A stretch of 64,000 nucleotides of DNA from Devosia oryziradicis (GTDB lineage Bacteria > Pseudomonadota > Alphaproteobacteria > Rhizobiales > Devosiaceae). Positions 28,980 to 38,680 of this stretch are shown here, one piece after another. How positions within the stretch are numbered: position 1 is the stretch's first letter; each line of letters opens with the position of its first letter. The stretch is taken from assembly GCF_016698645.1 (NCBI RefSeq), contig NZ_CP068047.1:2081001-2145000 (forward strand), given 5' to 3'. The position numbers and the translations under genes are program-made. The notes beneath the pieces are model-generated. The model was not told where the DNA came from. It did no database searches and saw only the letters and a list, made by a program, of their open reading frames with translations.

Positions 28980-29762
28980 ATGCTGGACACCAGAACGCCT
29001 CTCGTCGAGATGAACGACATCTCGATCTCCTTCGGCGGTATCCGCGCGGTGGATCGCGCCTCGATCGATCTATTCCCCGGCGAAGTCGTGGGCCTGCTCG
29101 GCCACAATGGTGCGGGCAAGTCGACGCTGATCAAGATCCTGTCGGGTGCCTATAAGCGCGATGCCGGTTCGATCCGCATCAATGGCGAAGATGCGGCCAT
29201 CAACAATCCGCGCGACGCCAAGGCCTATGGCATCGAGACGATCTACCAGCAGCTGGCCGTGGCCGACAATGTCGACGCCGCTGCCAATCTGTTCCTGGGT
29301 CGCGAGATCACGACGCCGATCGGCACGCTGGACGATGCAGCAATGGAGTCGAAGGCCCGCGAAGTGATGGGCCGGCTCAACCCGAACTTCCGCCGCTTCA
29401 AGGAGCCGGTGAAGGCCCTGTCGGGCGGCCAGCGCCAGTCGGTGGCCATTGCCCGCGCCATCCTGTTCAATGCCCGCATCCTGATCATGGACGAGCCCAC
29501 CGCGGCGCTCGGCCCGCAGGAAACGGCGCAGGTGGGCGATCTCATCAAGCAGCTCAAGTCCGATGGGATCGGCATTTTCCTGATCAGCCACGACATCCAT
29601 GACGTCTTCGACCTTGCCGACCGCGTGGTGGTCATGAAGAACGGCCAGGTGGTGGGCAGCGCGCGCACCGCGGACGTCACCAAGGACGAAGTGCTGGGCA
29701 TGATCATCCTGGGCAAGGTGCCCGCGGGTGCGACGCCCGGCCCGGGCGCCATAGCCGGGTAG
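28980..29762 (+). CDS. sugar ABC transporter, ATP-binding protein (single cassette)
   Basis: 260 residues from ATG at 28980 with AGGGAG upstream. One ABC cassette only: Walker [10 protein letters not shown], signature LSGGQRQ, Walker B ILIMDEP, H-loop LISHDIHD. Canonical XylG and most CUT2 ATPases have two cassettes (about 500 residues; compare the gene at 49844). It presumably acts as a homodimer with XylH. The Q-loop reads YQQ, as in CUT2 proteins. Confidence 0.9.
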   Translation: MLDTRTPLVEMNDISISFGGIRAVDRASIDLFPGEVVGLLGHNGAGKSTLIKILSGAYKRDAGSIRINGEDAAINNPRDAKAYGIETIYQQLAVADNVDAAANLFLGREITTPIGTLDDAAMESKAREVMGRLNPNFRRFKEPVKALSGGQRQSVAIARAILFNARILIMDEPTAALGPQETAQVGDLIKQLKSDGIGIFLISHDIHDVFDLADRVVVMKNGQVVGSARTADVTKDEVLGMIILGKVPAGATPGPGAIAG

Positions 29763-29808
29763 CCGTTGCGCCCGCAGCGTGCGGCCACTAGGCTGCGGCG
29801 GGGGGATC

Positions 29809-30513
29809 ATGGCGACAGGACGCAACCGGACGAAGAAACAACCCGGGCGGCGCGAAGCCATCGCGCTGCGCATCGCCGCGATGCGGTTGCCGCGGCACGG
29901 CACGTTCTTTATCGGGCTTGCCGGCGGGGTGTTGGCCTTTCTCATCGCGCTGTGGTGGTGGCCGGCCTTTGCCGCGCCGATCGGGGCCATTGCCACCTTT
30001 GTCATCTATCTCGGGCTGGTGGGTCTGATGCTGCCGGTGCTCACTCCTGGGTTCCTGCGCGCCCGCGCCGATCGGGCAGATACGCCCACGGTTCTGATTT
30101 TCGCTACGGTGGTCGCCATCGTCGGCGTCTGCTGCGTGAGCCTGTTCATGGCGCTCAATGGCAGGGACGAGGGGCCGCTGCTCAACGAGTTGGTGTTGAG
30201 TGTCGCTTCGGTGCTGCTGGGCTGGTTCACGATCCAGACCATGGCCGCGCTGCACTATGCCTACGAGTATTACGAGACCGAGGGAGGCGCGATTTCAGGC
30301 GGCCTAGACTTTCCCGAGGGCGACAATCCGGACGGGCTGGCCTTTATCTATTTCGCCTATGTGATCGGTACTGCCTTTGCGGTTTCGGACATCCGTGTCA
30401 CGTCGGGCAAGATGCGCAAGATCGTACTGCTGCATTCCACCTTCGCCTATTTCTTCAATACGCTGATTGTCGCTGGTACGGTCAATGTCGTGGTCGCGGT
30501 GGGCGGCGCGTAG
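29809..30513 (+). CDS. DUF1345 membrane protein
   Basis: 234 residues from ATG at 29809 with a G-rich site before it. Five to six membrane helices in pairs; the family-typical C-terminal part (FAYVIGTAFAVSDIRVTSGKMRK, then LHSTFAYFFNT) matches DUF1345. Basic N-terminus (GRNRTKKQPGRRE) is probably cytosolic. Function unknown. Confidence 0.85.
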   Translation: MATGRNRTKKQPGRREAIALRIAAMRLPRHGTFFIGLAGGVLAFLIALWWWPAFAAPIGAIATFVIYLGLVGLMLPVLTPGFLRARADRADTPTVLIFATVVAIVGVCCVSLFMALNGRDEGPLLNELVLSVASVLLGWFTIQTMAALHYAYEYYETEGGAISGGLDFPEGDNPDGLAFIYFAYVIGTAFAVSDIRVTSGKMRKIVLLHSTFAYFFNTLIVAGTVNVVVAVGGA

Positions 30514-30576
30514 CGGTTGCCCTGAAGGCGGTCTGCATGCCACAGGTTGGCAAAGACCGTTCGAGGAGAATCCCCC

Positions 30577-31704
30577 ATGAAGACCCGCGCCGCCGTAGCT
30601 TTCCAATCCGGCAAGCCGCTCGAGATCGTCGAGGTGGACCTCGATGGTCCCAAGGCGGGCGAGGTGATGATCGAGATCAAGGCGACGGGCATCTGCCACA
30701 CCGACGACTTTACCCTGTCGGGCGCCGATCCCGAGGGGCTGTTTCCGGCGATCCTGGGTCATGAGGGCGCGGGCGTGGTGGTCGATGTGGGGCCCGGGGT
30801 GACCAGCCTAAGGAAGGGCGACCACGTCATTCCGCTCTACACGCCCGAATGCCGCGAATGCTATTCCTGCCGCTCTGGCAAGACCAATCTCTGCACGGCC
30901 ATCCGGGCCACGCAGGGGCAGGGGCTGATGCCCGATGGCACGTCGCGCTTCTCGTTCGAAGGCAAGCCGATTCACCACTATATGGGCTGCTCGACCTTTT
31001 CGAATTTCACCGTGCTGCCCGAGATCGCGGTTGCCAAGATCGATGCCGCGGCAGCCTTCGACAAGGTCTGCTATGTCGGCTGCGGCGTCACCACCGGCAT
31101 TGGTGCGGTGATCAATACCGCTAAGGTCGAGGTCGGGGCCACGGCCGTAGTGTTCGGCCTGGGCGGCATCGGGCTAAACGTGATCCAGGGCCTGCGGCTG
31201 GCCGGCGCCGACATGATCATCGGCGTCGACATCAACAATGCCAAGAAGGAGTGGGGCGAGCGTTTCGGAATGACGCATTTCGTCAATCCGACCGAGATCG
31301 AGGGCGATGTCGTGCCGTATCTGGTCAACCTCACCAAGCGGCGGGGCGACCTGATCGGCGGGGCCGACTACACGTTCGACTGCACCGGTAACACGCAGGT
31401 TATGCGTCAGGCGCTCGAATGCAGCCATCGCGGCTGGGGCAAGTCGGTAGTGATCGGCGTCGCCGGCGCGGGCAAGGAAATCTCGACCCGCCCGTTCCAA
31501 CTCGTTACCGGCCGCACCTGGATGGGCACGGCGTTCGGTGGCGCCAAGGGGCGCACCGATGTGCCCAAGATCGTCGACTGGTATCTCGACGGCAAGATCG
31601 AGATCGACCCGATGATTACCCATACGCTGCGCCTCGAGGAGATCAACAAGGGCTTCGACATGATGCATTCGGGCGAAAGTATCCGCAGCGTGGTGGTGTA
31701 CTGA
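30577..31704 (+). CDS. frmA: S-(hydroxymethyl)glutathione dehydrogenase (class III ADH)
   Basis: 375 residues from ATG at 30577, with GAGGAG upstream. Zinc-dependent medium-chain dehydrogenase: catalytic Cys in GICHTDD, GHEGAG, the structural-zinc lobe [15 protein letters not shown], and NAD motif [12 protein letters not shown]. The long form with [15 protein letters not shown] is class III. It oxidises S-hydroxymethylglutathione in formaldehyde removal and can reduce S-nitrosoglutathione. No S-formylglutathione hydrolase is adjacent. Confidence 0.95.
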   Translation: MKTRAAVAFQSGKPLEIVEVDLDGPKAGEVMIEIKATGICHTDDFTLSGADPEGLFPAILGHEGAGVVVDVGPGVTSLRKGDHVIPLYTPECRECYSCRSGKTNLCTAIRATQGQGLMPDGTSRFSFEGKPIHHYMGCSTFSNFTVLPEIAVAKIDAAAAFDKVCYVGCGVTTGIGAVINTAKVEVGATAVVFGLGGIGLNVIQGLRLAGADMIIGVDINNAKKEWGERFGMTHFVNPTEIEGDVVPYLVNLTKRRGDLIGGADYTFDCTGNTQVMRQALECSHRGWGKSVVIGVAGAGKEISTRPFQLVTGRTWMGTAFGGAKGRTDVPKIVDWYLDGKIEIDPMITHTLRLEEINKGFDMMHSGESIRSVVVY

Positions 31705-31723
31705 GCCCGCCCGAGGTCGCAGC

Positions 31724-32275
31724 GTGATCGAGCGCGCCGACAATCTGTTTATCGTGACCGGCGCGCCAGGCGCCGGCAAGACGACCCTGCTCAATGCTGC
31801 ATCGGCTGCTGGGATGGCCGTCGGCCAGGAGGCGGCGCGGGCCGTGATCCAGTCGCAGGCCGCTATTGATGGTCCTGCGGTGCAATGGCGCAACCCGGCC
31901 ATGTTTGCCGAGTTGATGCTCGATCGGGATATCCAGAGCTGGCAGGCGCTGCGGACTGTGGTTGGTTCGGTACTGTGCGACCGGGGCATTCCCGACCTGG
32001 TGGCCTATGGCCGCATGCTCAAGCTGCCCCAGGCGGAGCATTTCGCCAGGGCCTCCATGCTCTACCGTTACAATGCCACTGTCTTCTTTGCGCCGCCCTG
32101 GCGGGAAATCTATGCCGACGACGCCGAGCGGACCGAGGGCTGGGAACACGCCCAGCGCATTTATGACCCTATGCGTGATGTCTATGTGGAACTGGGCTAC
32201 CACATCGTCGAACTGCCCAAGGCTGATGTCGCCGAACGGCTGGCCTTCGTGAGGGAAGTCATCGCCCATGCCTGA
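31724..32275 (+). CDS. AAA family ATPase (AAA_28-type P-loop protein)
   Basis: 183 residues from GTG at 31724. Walker A GAPGAGKTT at residues 13-21. The rest (VLCDRGIPDLVAYGR, then VFFAPPWREIYADDAERTEGW) matches small AAA_28 ATP/GTPases that resemble nucleotide kinases; a D in CDRGIPD could serve as Walker B. Substrate unknown. Its end overlaps the next gene by 8 bp. Confidence 0.8.
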   Translation: MIERADNLFIVTGAPGAGKTTLLNAASAAGMAVGQEAARAVIQSQAAIDGPAVQWRNPAMFAELMLDRDIQSWQALRTVVGSVLCDRGIPDLVAYGRMLKLPQAEHFARASMLYRYNATVFFAPPWREIYADDAERTEGWEHAQRIYDPMRDVYVELGYHIVELPKADVAERLAFVREVIAHA

Positions 32276-32732
32276 TCCCACCATTTTCGTCGATGCCGAT
32301 GCCTGTCCGGTCAAGGAAGAGGCGATGCGGGTGGCCGAGCGACTGGGGCTGGTGGTGATGCTGGTGAGCAATGGCGGCATCAGGCCATCGCGCGACCCGA
32401 TGATCAGGGTGGTGGTGGTGCCGGCGGGAGCCGACGCAGCCGATGACTGGATCGTCGAAAATGCCGTGGCCAACGACATCGTGCTGACCGCAGACATCCC
32501 GCTGGCCAGCCGCGCCATCGACAAGGGTTGCCACGTGCTGGGTTTTACCGGCAAGCCGTTCACGCCCGCATCCATTGGCATGGCGCTGGCAATGCGCGAC
32601 CTCAAGCAGCATCTGCGGGAGACCGGCGAGATCAAGGGCTACAATGCCGGCTTCCGGCCGGCGGATCGCTCAGCTTTCCTCAGCGCGCTCGACACGCTGG
32701 GGCGTAGGGCTAAATCATTGGCGAGTAAGTAG
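32268..32732 (+). CDS. YaiI/YqxD family protein (UPF0178)
   Basis: 154 residues. The DUF188 signature is clear: FVDADACPVKEEAMRVAERL near the start, VPAGADAADDWIV and the Asp-rich DIVLTADIPLASRAI. The fold is PIN-like, with three acidic clusters, so a nuclease-type activity is possible but not shown for the family. Overlaps the AAA gene, so coupled. Confidence 0.9.
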   Translation: MPDPTIFVDADACPVKEEAMRVAERLGLVVMLVSNGGIRPSRDPMIRVVVVPAGADAADDWIVENAVANDIVLTADIPLASRAIDKGCHVLGFTGKPFTPASIGMALAMRDLKQHLRETGEIKGYNAGFRPADRSAFLSALDTLGRRAKSLASK

Positions 32733-32812
32733 TTCTTAAGCATTCGCGAGGGGAATGTTAACCATAATCGCTGAAAACTGGGCGCAGTTGTAATGGCGCT
32801 GAGTTCAGTCCC

Positions 32813-33694
32813 GTGTCGCTTTCGCGTTTTGTTATGAGTCTTGTGATTGCGGGCGTTGCACTGGCCGGATGTGCGAAGCCGCCAGCCTCCCAGGCGCTAT
32901 CGCCGCAACTTGCCGGCACGTCGCCACTCATCACCAACAGCATTCTGCCGGCCTCGCAGCCGATTACCCAACAGCCAATGCCGCAGCGCATTTTTTCCGG
33001 CGGACACCTGGCCGGGCGCACCCTCGCCGTCGCCTCAACGGCGGACATCGTGCTGCGACCGGGTGAAGTCGTCCTGACATTCGACGACGGCCCGCGCGCG
33101 GGCAAGACACCTTCCATTCTGGCCACGCTCGACGATTTTGGGGTCAAGGCAACGTTCCTGATGCTGGGCTCGGCAGCGCAGGCCAATCCCGGGCTGGCCC
33201 AGCAGGTCGCATCCAGCGGCCATACCGTGGGCAGCCACACCTTCAGCCATGTCGACCTCGGCAATCTCAGCCGGCAGGCGGCGCTGGATGAAATTGCCAA
33301 GGGCGAGCGTGCGGTGCGGCTGGCGTTGGCAGGCGGCGGCCAGACGCTCTCGCCCTTCTTCCGCTTTCCCTACCTGTCGCAAACGGGGTTCCTGCGCACC
33401 AACCTGATCCAGGGCAGCATGGTGGTGCTCGACGTCGATATCGACAGCAAGGACTACTACAAGGACAGCCCGGCAACGATCGTGTCGCGCACGATGGACC
33501 GCCTGGAGGCGCGCGGCAGCGGTATCATCCTGTTCCACGATATCCATCAGCGCACGGTCGACACGTTGCCGCTGTTCCTGGCGCAACTGGAAGAGAAGGG
33601 CTACACGGTGGTGCGGCTCGTGCCCAAGGACAACGGCGTCTTCGGCCGTGACCTGATTACGGCCGATGGACCATTGCTGCGCGGCACGCTTTAG
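32813..33694 (+). CDS. polysaccharide deacetylase lipoprotein
   Basis: 293 residues from GTG at 32813 (ATG at 32834 is an alternative). N-terminal lipoprotein signal with lipobox LAGC, so the protein should be lipid-anchored in the envelope. The NodB-homology domain starts at VVLTFDDGPRAGKTP (metal Asp), with the zinc histidines in SHTFSHVDL and the FFRFPYLS block. It likely removes acetyl groups from peptidoglycan or an exopolysaccharide. TTAACC sequences lie in the promoter. Confidence 0.9.
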   Translation: MSLSRFVMSLVIAGVALAGCAKPPASQALSPQLAGTSPLITNSILPASQPITQQPMPQRIFSGGHLAGRTLAVASTADIVLRPGEVVLTFDDGPRAGKTPSILATLDDFGVKATFLMLGSAAQANPGLAQQVASSGHTVGSHTFSHVDLGNLSRQAALDEIAKGERAVRLALAGGGQTLSPFFRFPYLSQTGFLRTNLIQGSMVVLDVDIDSKDYYKDSPATIVSRTMDRLEARGSGIILFHDIHQRTVDTLPLFLAQLEEKGYTVVRLVPKDNGVFGRDLITADGPLLRGTL

Positions 33695-33699
33695 GTCGT

Positions 33700-34950
33700 T
33701 CAGCCGAAAAGCAGGTCGTCAACGAAGCGGTTGCGGAACTTGCCGCCAGGGTCGAGCCGATTGGCCAGTGCCACGAAATCCGGCAATCGCGGGTAGCGGG
33801 CTCGGACCATATCGGCGGGCAGGGTGAACACTTTGGCCCAATGTGGTCGCGGTGCGAATGGCGCCAGGGCCTCTTCCACGCAGCGCACGGCGTCAAGGGT
33901 GCGCTCCCATTCCGGCTTCCAGGTGAAATGAAAGCCGACGGCGTCCTGACCCTGTGCCGTGCTCAGCCATAGCGTGTCGCTGGCTATGGTGCGGATTTCA
34001 GAGGCAAACAGGGCGGGCGCAAAACGTGCCTGAACCGCGCGCAAGGCCTGGATCGCCTGGGTGGCGACCGTCCGGGAAACGAAATGCTCCGACTGCAGTT
34101 CGGCGCCGGCCGAGGCAAGAAAGCCGATTGGAAAGTGAAGCAGGCGTTCATGCCAGGGGCCGGCCACGCCCATCTGTGGTGTGCAATTGCCAGGATCCAT
34201 GCCGGGGAGCGGGTGTCTAGGGGCATCGGCAGCGGGCGCGCCGAACAGCGTTTCAGAAGGCTCGCCAGCCGTCGCCAGCGCCTTGACCCAGACCTGATCG
34301 ATGTGATCACCCTGCCAACGGGTGAACAGGCTCACACTATAGGCGGCGCCGGTAACGGCATCGAAATTGGCCAGCAGGGTTTCGAGCGGCAAGTCGAGAT
34401 AAACCGTCTGGCGGATATCGAAGGCCGGAACGACATCGAGCGTCAGCGCACTGACTACGCCCAGGGCGCCGAGACTTACCGCCATGCCATCGAAATCGGC
34501 GTCGCCGCGCTGCCGGCGGATGATCTCGCCATTGGCCGTGACGAGTTCCAGCCCGGCGACGGCGGCAGCGAGGTTGCTGTTGCCATTGCCGGAGCCGTGT
34601 GTCGCCGTGCTTACGGCGCCGGCCACGGTTATATGCGGCAGCGATGCCAGGTTCTCCAGCGCGTAGCCGGCCGCGTGCAGCGCGGGCAGGAGTTGGGCAT
34701 AGGTCGTGCCGCCCTCGATGGTTACGGTGCGGGCGGCATGGTCGATCTTGCGAATGCCGGTGAGCGCGGCCAGCGAGATCAACACGCCATCGGTGTCGGC
34801 GATGGGGTTGAATGAATGTCCGGAGCCGAGCACCCTGGCCTTGTCCGCGCGGTGCAGGACGTCCTGCAACTCCTCGACGCTGGCCGGGCGCTCGACGTGT
34901 CCCGTGCTGAAGACGATGTTGCCGGCCCAGTTCTGCGGTCGATCGGCCAT
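33700..34950 (-). CDS. FAD-binding sugar-lactone/alditol oxidase family protein
   Basis: 416 residues from ATG at 34950; an earlier ATG at 34971 would overlap the upstream gene by 14 bp. Typical start NWAGNIVFS, an FAD-binding PCMH part with RVLGSGHSFNPIADTDG (His for covalent flavin) and ATHGSGNGNSNLAAAV, and a C-terminal ALO domain (HFTWKPEWERTL; ending LDPGGKFRNRF). The closest known types are alditol oxidase and L-gulono-lactone oxidase; substrate not resolved. Confidence 0.87.
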   Translation of the reverse strand: MADRPQNWAGNIVFSTGHVERPASVEELQDVLHRADKARVLGSGHSFNPIADTDGVLISLAALTGIRKIDHAARTVTIEGGTTYAQLLPALHAAGYALENLASLPHITVAGAVSTATHGSGNGNSNLAAAVAGLELVTANGEIIRRQRGDADFDGMAVSLGALGVVSALTLDVVPAFDIRQTVYLDLPLETLLANFDAVTGAAYSVSLFTRWQGDHIDQVWVKALATAGEPSETLFGAPAADAPRHPLPGMDPGNCTPQMGVAGPWHERLLHFPIGFLASAGAELQSEHFVSRTVATQAIQALRAVQARFAPALFASEIRTIASDTLWLSTAQGQDAVGFHFTWKPEWERTLDAVRCVEEALAPFAPRPHWAKVFTLPADMVRARYPRLPDFVALANRLDPGGKFRNRFVDDLLFG

Positions 34951-34957
34951 GTTCGCG

Positions 34958-35353
34958 TCAATCGTCCTCATCGTCTTCTTCGACGTCGGTCAGGTAGACC
35001 GATACCTCAATGTCGATACCGCAACCGGCGATCGCTGCCGCGGCATGGGCCGGCAGTCGGGCCGACATGGCCTCGCCATGCTCGGGATAGTCGAATGCGA
35101 TATCGAGTACCGCCTTGCCGATGCGGCGATCCTCGAGCATGGCCGAGATGGCGGCGCCAGAGCGTTCTGCCAGTTCCAGCAGGGCGCGGACCGGATTTTT
35201 GGTCGGTATATCGACCTGGGCGTAGAAGCTGCCTTCGGCGTCTTCGGCTTCATAGCGACTGGTCAGCTGCTTGAGGGCGGCATCAAGGTCGTACTGGCCG
35301 ACGGTAACGCCCGACAGGCGCAGCGCCATGGCGAAGGGCTCGAACTGGCTCAT
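34958..35353 (-). CDS. DUF4279-like hypothetical protein
   Basis: 131 residues. Starts MSQFEPFAMALRLSGVTVG and ends with an acidic tail (VEEDDEDD). The pattern of beta strands around LRLSG, SFYAQVDIPT and IDIEVSVYL resembles DUF4279, but the match is tentative. Its ATG overlaps the rlmB stop, so it is translated with rlmB. Confidence 0.6.
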   Translation of the reverse strand: MSQFEPFAMALRLSGVTVGQYDLDAALKQLTSRYEAEDAEGSFYAQVDIPTKNPVRALLELAERSGAAISAMLEDRRIGKAVLDIAFDYPEHGEAMSARLPAHAAAAIAGCGIDIEVSVYLTDVEEDDEDD

Positions 35354-36105
35354 CAGGATCGTCCTGCGGTGGCCGCGAACAGCGCGATGGCGGCGGCGTT
35401 GGAAACGTTCAGCGATTTGATCGGCCCGGGCATGTCGAGCTTGACCATCTCGTCGCAGAGTTCGCGGGTGCGCTGGCGCAGGCCCTTGCCCTCGGCACCC
35501 ATGACGATGGCCAGAGGTTGATCGCCCGAGCGCGGCTTGAGCTGATGTTCCGATTCAGAATCAAAGCCCAGTACTAACATGCCGCGGGACTTGAGCTTTT
35601 CCAGTGCATCACCGAGGTTGCGCACCTCGATCATCGGCACCAGGTCCAGCGCGCCGGAGGCCGATTTGGCCATGACGCCGGTCTCGCGGGGCGAGTGGCG
35701 GGCGGTGGTGATGACGGCATCGGCGCCGAAGGCGCAGGCAGTGCGCAGGATCGCGCCGACATTGTGCGGGTCGGTTATCTGGTCGAGCACCACGACGAGC
35801 TTCAGCGGCTTGATGTCATCGAGCCCGAAGCGGCTGACCGGATCGACCTCGAGGGCTGCACCCTGGTGCACGGCGTCGGCACCCAGCAGCCGGTCGAGCT
35901 CCTTGGGCGTGGTCTCCTGGACCTGTACCTTGCCGATTTCGCCGGTTTCCTTGAGCCGCATCAGCGCGTTTGGCGTGGCCAGCAACACTTTCTTGATGCG
36001 GTTCTTGTTGTCCAGCGCGGCGCGTACCGTATGCAGGCCATAGAGATAGACCGGCCCGGTATCGGGATCGTATTTCGGCTTGGGCGGAAACTTGTTGAAG
36101 CTCAT
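35353..36105 (-). CDS. rlmB: 23S rRNA (guanosine-2'-O-)-methyltransferase RlmB
   Basis: 250 residues from ATG at 36105; the longer frame to 36570 runs through the ABC gene and is rejected. SpoU-type: L30e-like N-terminal substrate domain, then the knotted SPOUT domain with DQITDPHNVGAILRTA (motif 1), VMGAEGKGLR (motif 2) and SLNVSNAAAIALFA (motif 3). It methylates G2251 in the peptidyl-transferase loop. Confidence 0.95.
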   Translation of the reverse strand: MSFNKFPPKPKYDPDTGPVYLYGLHTVRAALDNKNRIKKVLLATPNALMRLKETGEIGKVQVQETTPKELDRLLGADAVHQGAALEVDPVSRFGLDDIKPLKLVVVLDQITDPHNVGAILRTACAFGADAVITTARHSPRETGVMAKSASGALDLVPMIEVRNLGDALEKLKSRGMLVLGFDSESEHQLKPRSGDQPLAIVMGAEGKGLRQRTRELCDEMVKLDMPGPIKSLNVSNAAAIALFAATAGRS

Positions 36106-36143
36106 GGGGGAGGCGTATCGCCTTTGCACCGGGGCGGCAAGCG

Positions 36144-36908
36144 TTAGGGCACGGGCGCCGCTGCATGGGCCGTCAGGGTCGAGATGAAGCGCTTGGTCCG
36201 GTCCTGCATTGGGGCAGCGAATACCTGCCGGGCCGGACCGGCTTCGACGATCTCGCCCGCGTCCAGATAGACCACGTTGCTGGCAATGGTCGCGGCGAGA
36301 CGCAGGTCGTGGGTTGCCATCAGCATGGTGGTGCCGTCGCGGGCAAGCTGGGCCAGGACCTCGACGACCTCGGTGGCCAGTTGTGGATCGAGCGCCGAGG
36401 TCGGCTCGTCGCAGAGCAGGACCTTCGGCGAGGGTGCAAGGGCCCGGGCAATGGCGACGCGTTGCTGCTGGCCGCCCGACAGGTTGGCAGGCCAGGCATC
36501 CGCCTTGGCGCTCATGCCCACGGTCGCGAGCAGTTCGAGCGCCCGCTGGCGCGCCCTGTCGCGCGGCCATTTAAGCACGGTGACGAGGCCCTCCATGACA
36601 TTCTCCACCGCCGTCAGGTGGGGAAAGAGCTGGAAATTCTGGAAGATCATGCCGGTCTTGCGGCGCAGGGCCAGCACGGCATCGCGACTGATCTGGGTAC
36701 CCGGGCTGAATTCGGCGCTGGCATCGTCGATGCGGATGCGCCCCGATTGAGGCTTTTCAAGCAAGTTGACGCAGCGCAGCAGCGTGCTCTTACCGCTGCC
36801 GGAGGCGCCGATCAATGCGGTGACGCCGCCCTCGGGCACGACCAGGCTTACGCCCTTGAGCACATGGTTGTCGGCAAAGCTTTTGTGGATATTTTCGAGT
36901 GCAATCAT
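36144..36908 (-). CDS. amino-acid (cystine-type) ABC transporter, ATP-binding protein
   Basis: 254 residues. Walker A GASGSGKST, Q-loop FQNFQLFPH, signature LSGGQQQR, Walker B VLLCDEPTSALD, H-loop MATHDLR. Polar-amino-acid subfamily. Its start overlaps the permease stop by 4 bp. Together with the genes at 36905 and 37658 it makes a complete importer in the order receptor, permease, ATPase. Confidence 0.92.
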   Translation of the reverse strand: MIALENIHKSFADNHVLKGVSLVVPEGGVTALIGASGSGKSTLLRCVNLLEKPQSGRIRIDDASAEFSPGTQISRDAVLALRRKTGMIFQNFQLFPHLTAVENVMEGLVTVLKWPRDRARQRALELLATVGMSAKADAWPANLSGGQQQRVAIARALAPSPKVLLCDEPTSALDPQLATEVVEVLAQLARDGTTMLMATHDLRLAATIASNVVYLDAGEIVEAGPARQVFAAPMQDRTKRFISTLTAHAAAPVP

Positions 36909-37585
36909 GATCCGGCCTCGATGAAGCCGCCGTAGCGCGAAAAACGCTTCTCGACGCGGGCCTGCAGGCTCGAGAGAACCGAGCTCACCACCAGGTAGAT
37001 CAGGGCTACCTCGACATAGAGGATCAGCGGTTCATAGGTGGTGGCGACGATGCGCTGCCCGGCGCGGAACAGCTCTGGCACCGTGATCGCGGCGGCAAGA
37101 GAGGTGTCCTTGACCAGTGAGATGAAGGTATTAGACAGCGGCGGCACGGCGACCCGGGTCGCCTGCGGCAGGATGGTGCGACGCATGGCCTGGGCCCAGG
37201 TCATGCCGATGGAATAGGCAGCCTCCCATTGTCCCTTGGGAACGGAGACCAGCACGGCGCGGATGATCTCGGAGGTGTAGGCGCCGACATTGAGCGTGAA
37301 GCCGATCAACGCGGCCGGAAACGCGTCGAGCACGATGCCGACGCTGGGCAGTCCATAAAAGATCAGGAACAGCTGTACCAGCAGCGGCGTGCCGCGGATG
37401 ATCCAGACATAGAAGCGCACGATGGCTGCGATGGGCGCCGGTGCGAAGAGCCGTGTAATGGCCGCGATGAAGCCCACGGCGAGGCCAAGGACGAAGGACA
37501 GAAGCGTGAGCGGTACCGTGAAGACAAGGCAGGCCCACAACAGGGAGGGCAGCGAGTCGATCATCAGGGACAGCCAGGGCGGCAT
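36905..37585 (-). CDS. amino-acid (cystine-type) ABC transporter, permease
   Basis: 226 residues with about five helices. HisM-type permease: FYVWIIRGTPLLVQLFLIFYGLPSVG and the EAA loop (EAAYSIGMTWAQAMRRTILPQA). It forms the membrane channel for the receptor encoded at 37658. Confidence 0.92.
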   Translation of the reverse strand: MPPWLSLMIDSLPSLLWACLVFTVPLTLLSFVLGLAVGFIAAITRLFAPAPIAAIVRFYVWIIRGTPLLVQLFLIFYGLPSVGIVLDAFPAALIGFTLNVGAYTSEIIRAVLVSVPKGQWEAAYSIGMTWAQAMRRTILPQATRVAVPPLSNTFISLVKDTSLAAAITVPELFRAGQRIVATTYEPLILYVEVALIYLVVSSVLSSLQARVEKRFSRYGGFIEAGS

Positions 37586-37605
37586 CAGGCGATTCCGTAA
37601 AACAA

Positions 37606-37632
37606 GGATCGGCCGAACGTGTCGGCCGATCC
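37606..37632 (-). terminator. intercistronic hairpin after the receptor gene
   Basis: An 11-bp perfect GC-rich stem with a 5-nt loop, followed on the minus strand by TTGTTTT. It lies between the receptor gene stop (37658) and the permease start (37585), so it probably terminates part of the transcripts and leaves more receptor than permease mRNA. Confidence 0.7.
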
Positions 37633-37657
37633 ATCTAAGCCAGTCGGCAGCGCGATA

Positions 37658-38428
37658 CTACTGCGAGACGTCCTCGCCGAAGTATTTCTGCGAAATTTCA
37701 GCGTAGGTGCCATCTTCCTTGATCGAGGCAAGAGCCTCGTTGATGGCGGCCAGCAGTTCAGGCTTGCCCTTGGCCAGCAACACGCCGGAGAAATCGGCAT
37801 CGGCTTCGGTCGCGACGATCTTCACATCGGCATCGGGCTGCTGCTTCTTGAAGTCGAAGAAGGACAGGCTGTCATTGATGGTGGCGTCGGCGCGGCCCTG
37901 CACGACCAGGGCAATCGACTGGTCGAAGCCTTCGGTGGGGACCAGTTCGGCGCCATAGCCTTCGGCCAGCTTGCCATAGTTGCTGGTCAGCGTCTGTGCA
38001 GCCTTCTTGCCGGAGAGGCTCTCGAAGCTGGTGATGTCGGTGTTGTCGCCACGGACCACCAGGGCAGCCTTGGAGGCAATATAGGGCTCGGAGAAATCGT
38101 ACTTGGCCTGGCGCTCTTCGTTGATGCCAACCTGGTTGATCACGACGTCATAGCGGTTGGCGTCGATACCCGCGATCAGGCCATCCCATGGCCCCTCGAC
38201 GAATTCGGCTTCCACGCCAAGGCGCTCGGCGATGGCGCGACCGATCTCGACGTCGAAGCCGACCAGTGCACCGGTATCATCGTGGTAAGTAAAAGGCGCG
38301 TAGGTGCCTTCCGTGCCGATGCGCAGGGCGCCAGCTTCCTTGATCTGGTCCAGGGCCGACTGGGCCAGAGCCGGGGTAGCGGCAACGGCCACGATGCCCA
38401 GTGCGAGCAACAGCTTCGAGAATTTCAT
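37658..38428 (-). CDS. cystine-type ABC transporter, substrate-binding protein
   Basis: 256 residues from ATG at 38428, GGAGA upstream. Signal peptide ending near TPALAQS. Family 3 receptor with LRIGTEGTYAPFTYHDDTG, then DVVINQVGINEERQAKYDFS, the stretch typical of cystine receptors such as FliY/TcyA. Specificity for cystine is inferred from this similarity. Confidence 0.88.
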   Translation of the reverse strand: MKFSKLLLALGIVAVAATPALAQSALDQIKEAGALRIGTEGTYAPFTYHDDTGALVGFDVEIGRAIAERLGVEAEFVEGPWDGLIAGIDANRYDVVINQVGINEERQAKYDFSEPYIASKAALVVRGDNTDITSFESLSGKKAAQTLTSNYGKLAEGYGAELVPTEGFDQSIALVVQGRADATINDSLSFFDFKKQQPDADVKIVATEADADFSGVLLAKGKPELLAAINEALASIKEDGTYAEISQKYFGEDVSQ

Positions 38429-38680
38429 TGGTGTCTCCATATTCGACCGGTCACCTCTCGCGGGCCGGAATTGAGGTGGAAATTGCGCCTGGCGACGGAC
38501 GCTTTCAACCACTTGGATGGATGTTTTTCTCCGGCCCGACATGCCGATAGCGGCTTGCTCGATTTTGACCGTTCCGGAGCGGGCGCTTCCCGGAATTGGG
38601 GCTGGGGCGAATTGCGCACCGGAACCAAGTATGGGGGCGGGCGATTGCATAGCCATAGTCTTTCAGGACAGGAGACAGCT

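Noticed and set aside
38613..38640. EcfG promoter before the HTH gene
   Set aside because: GGAAC is present but no CGTT follows at 16-17 nt.
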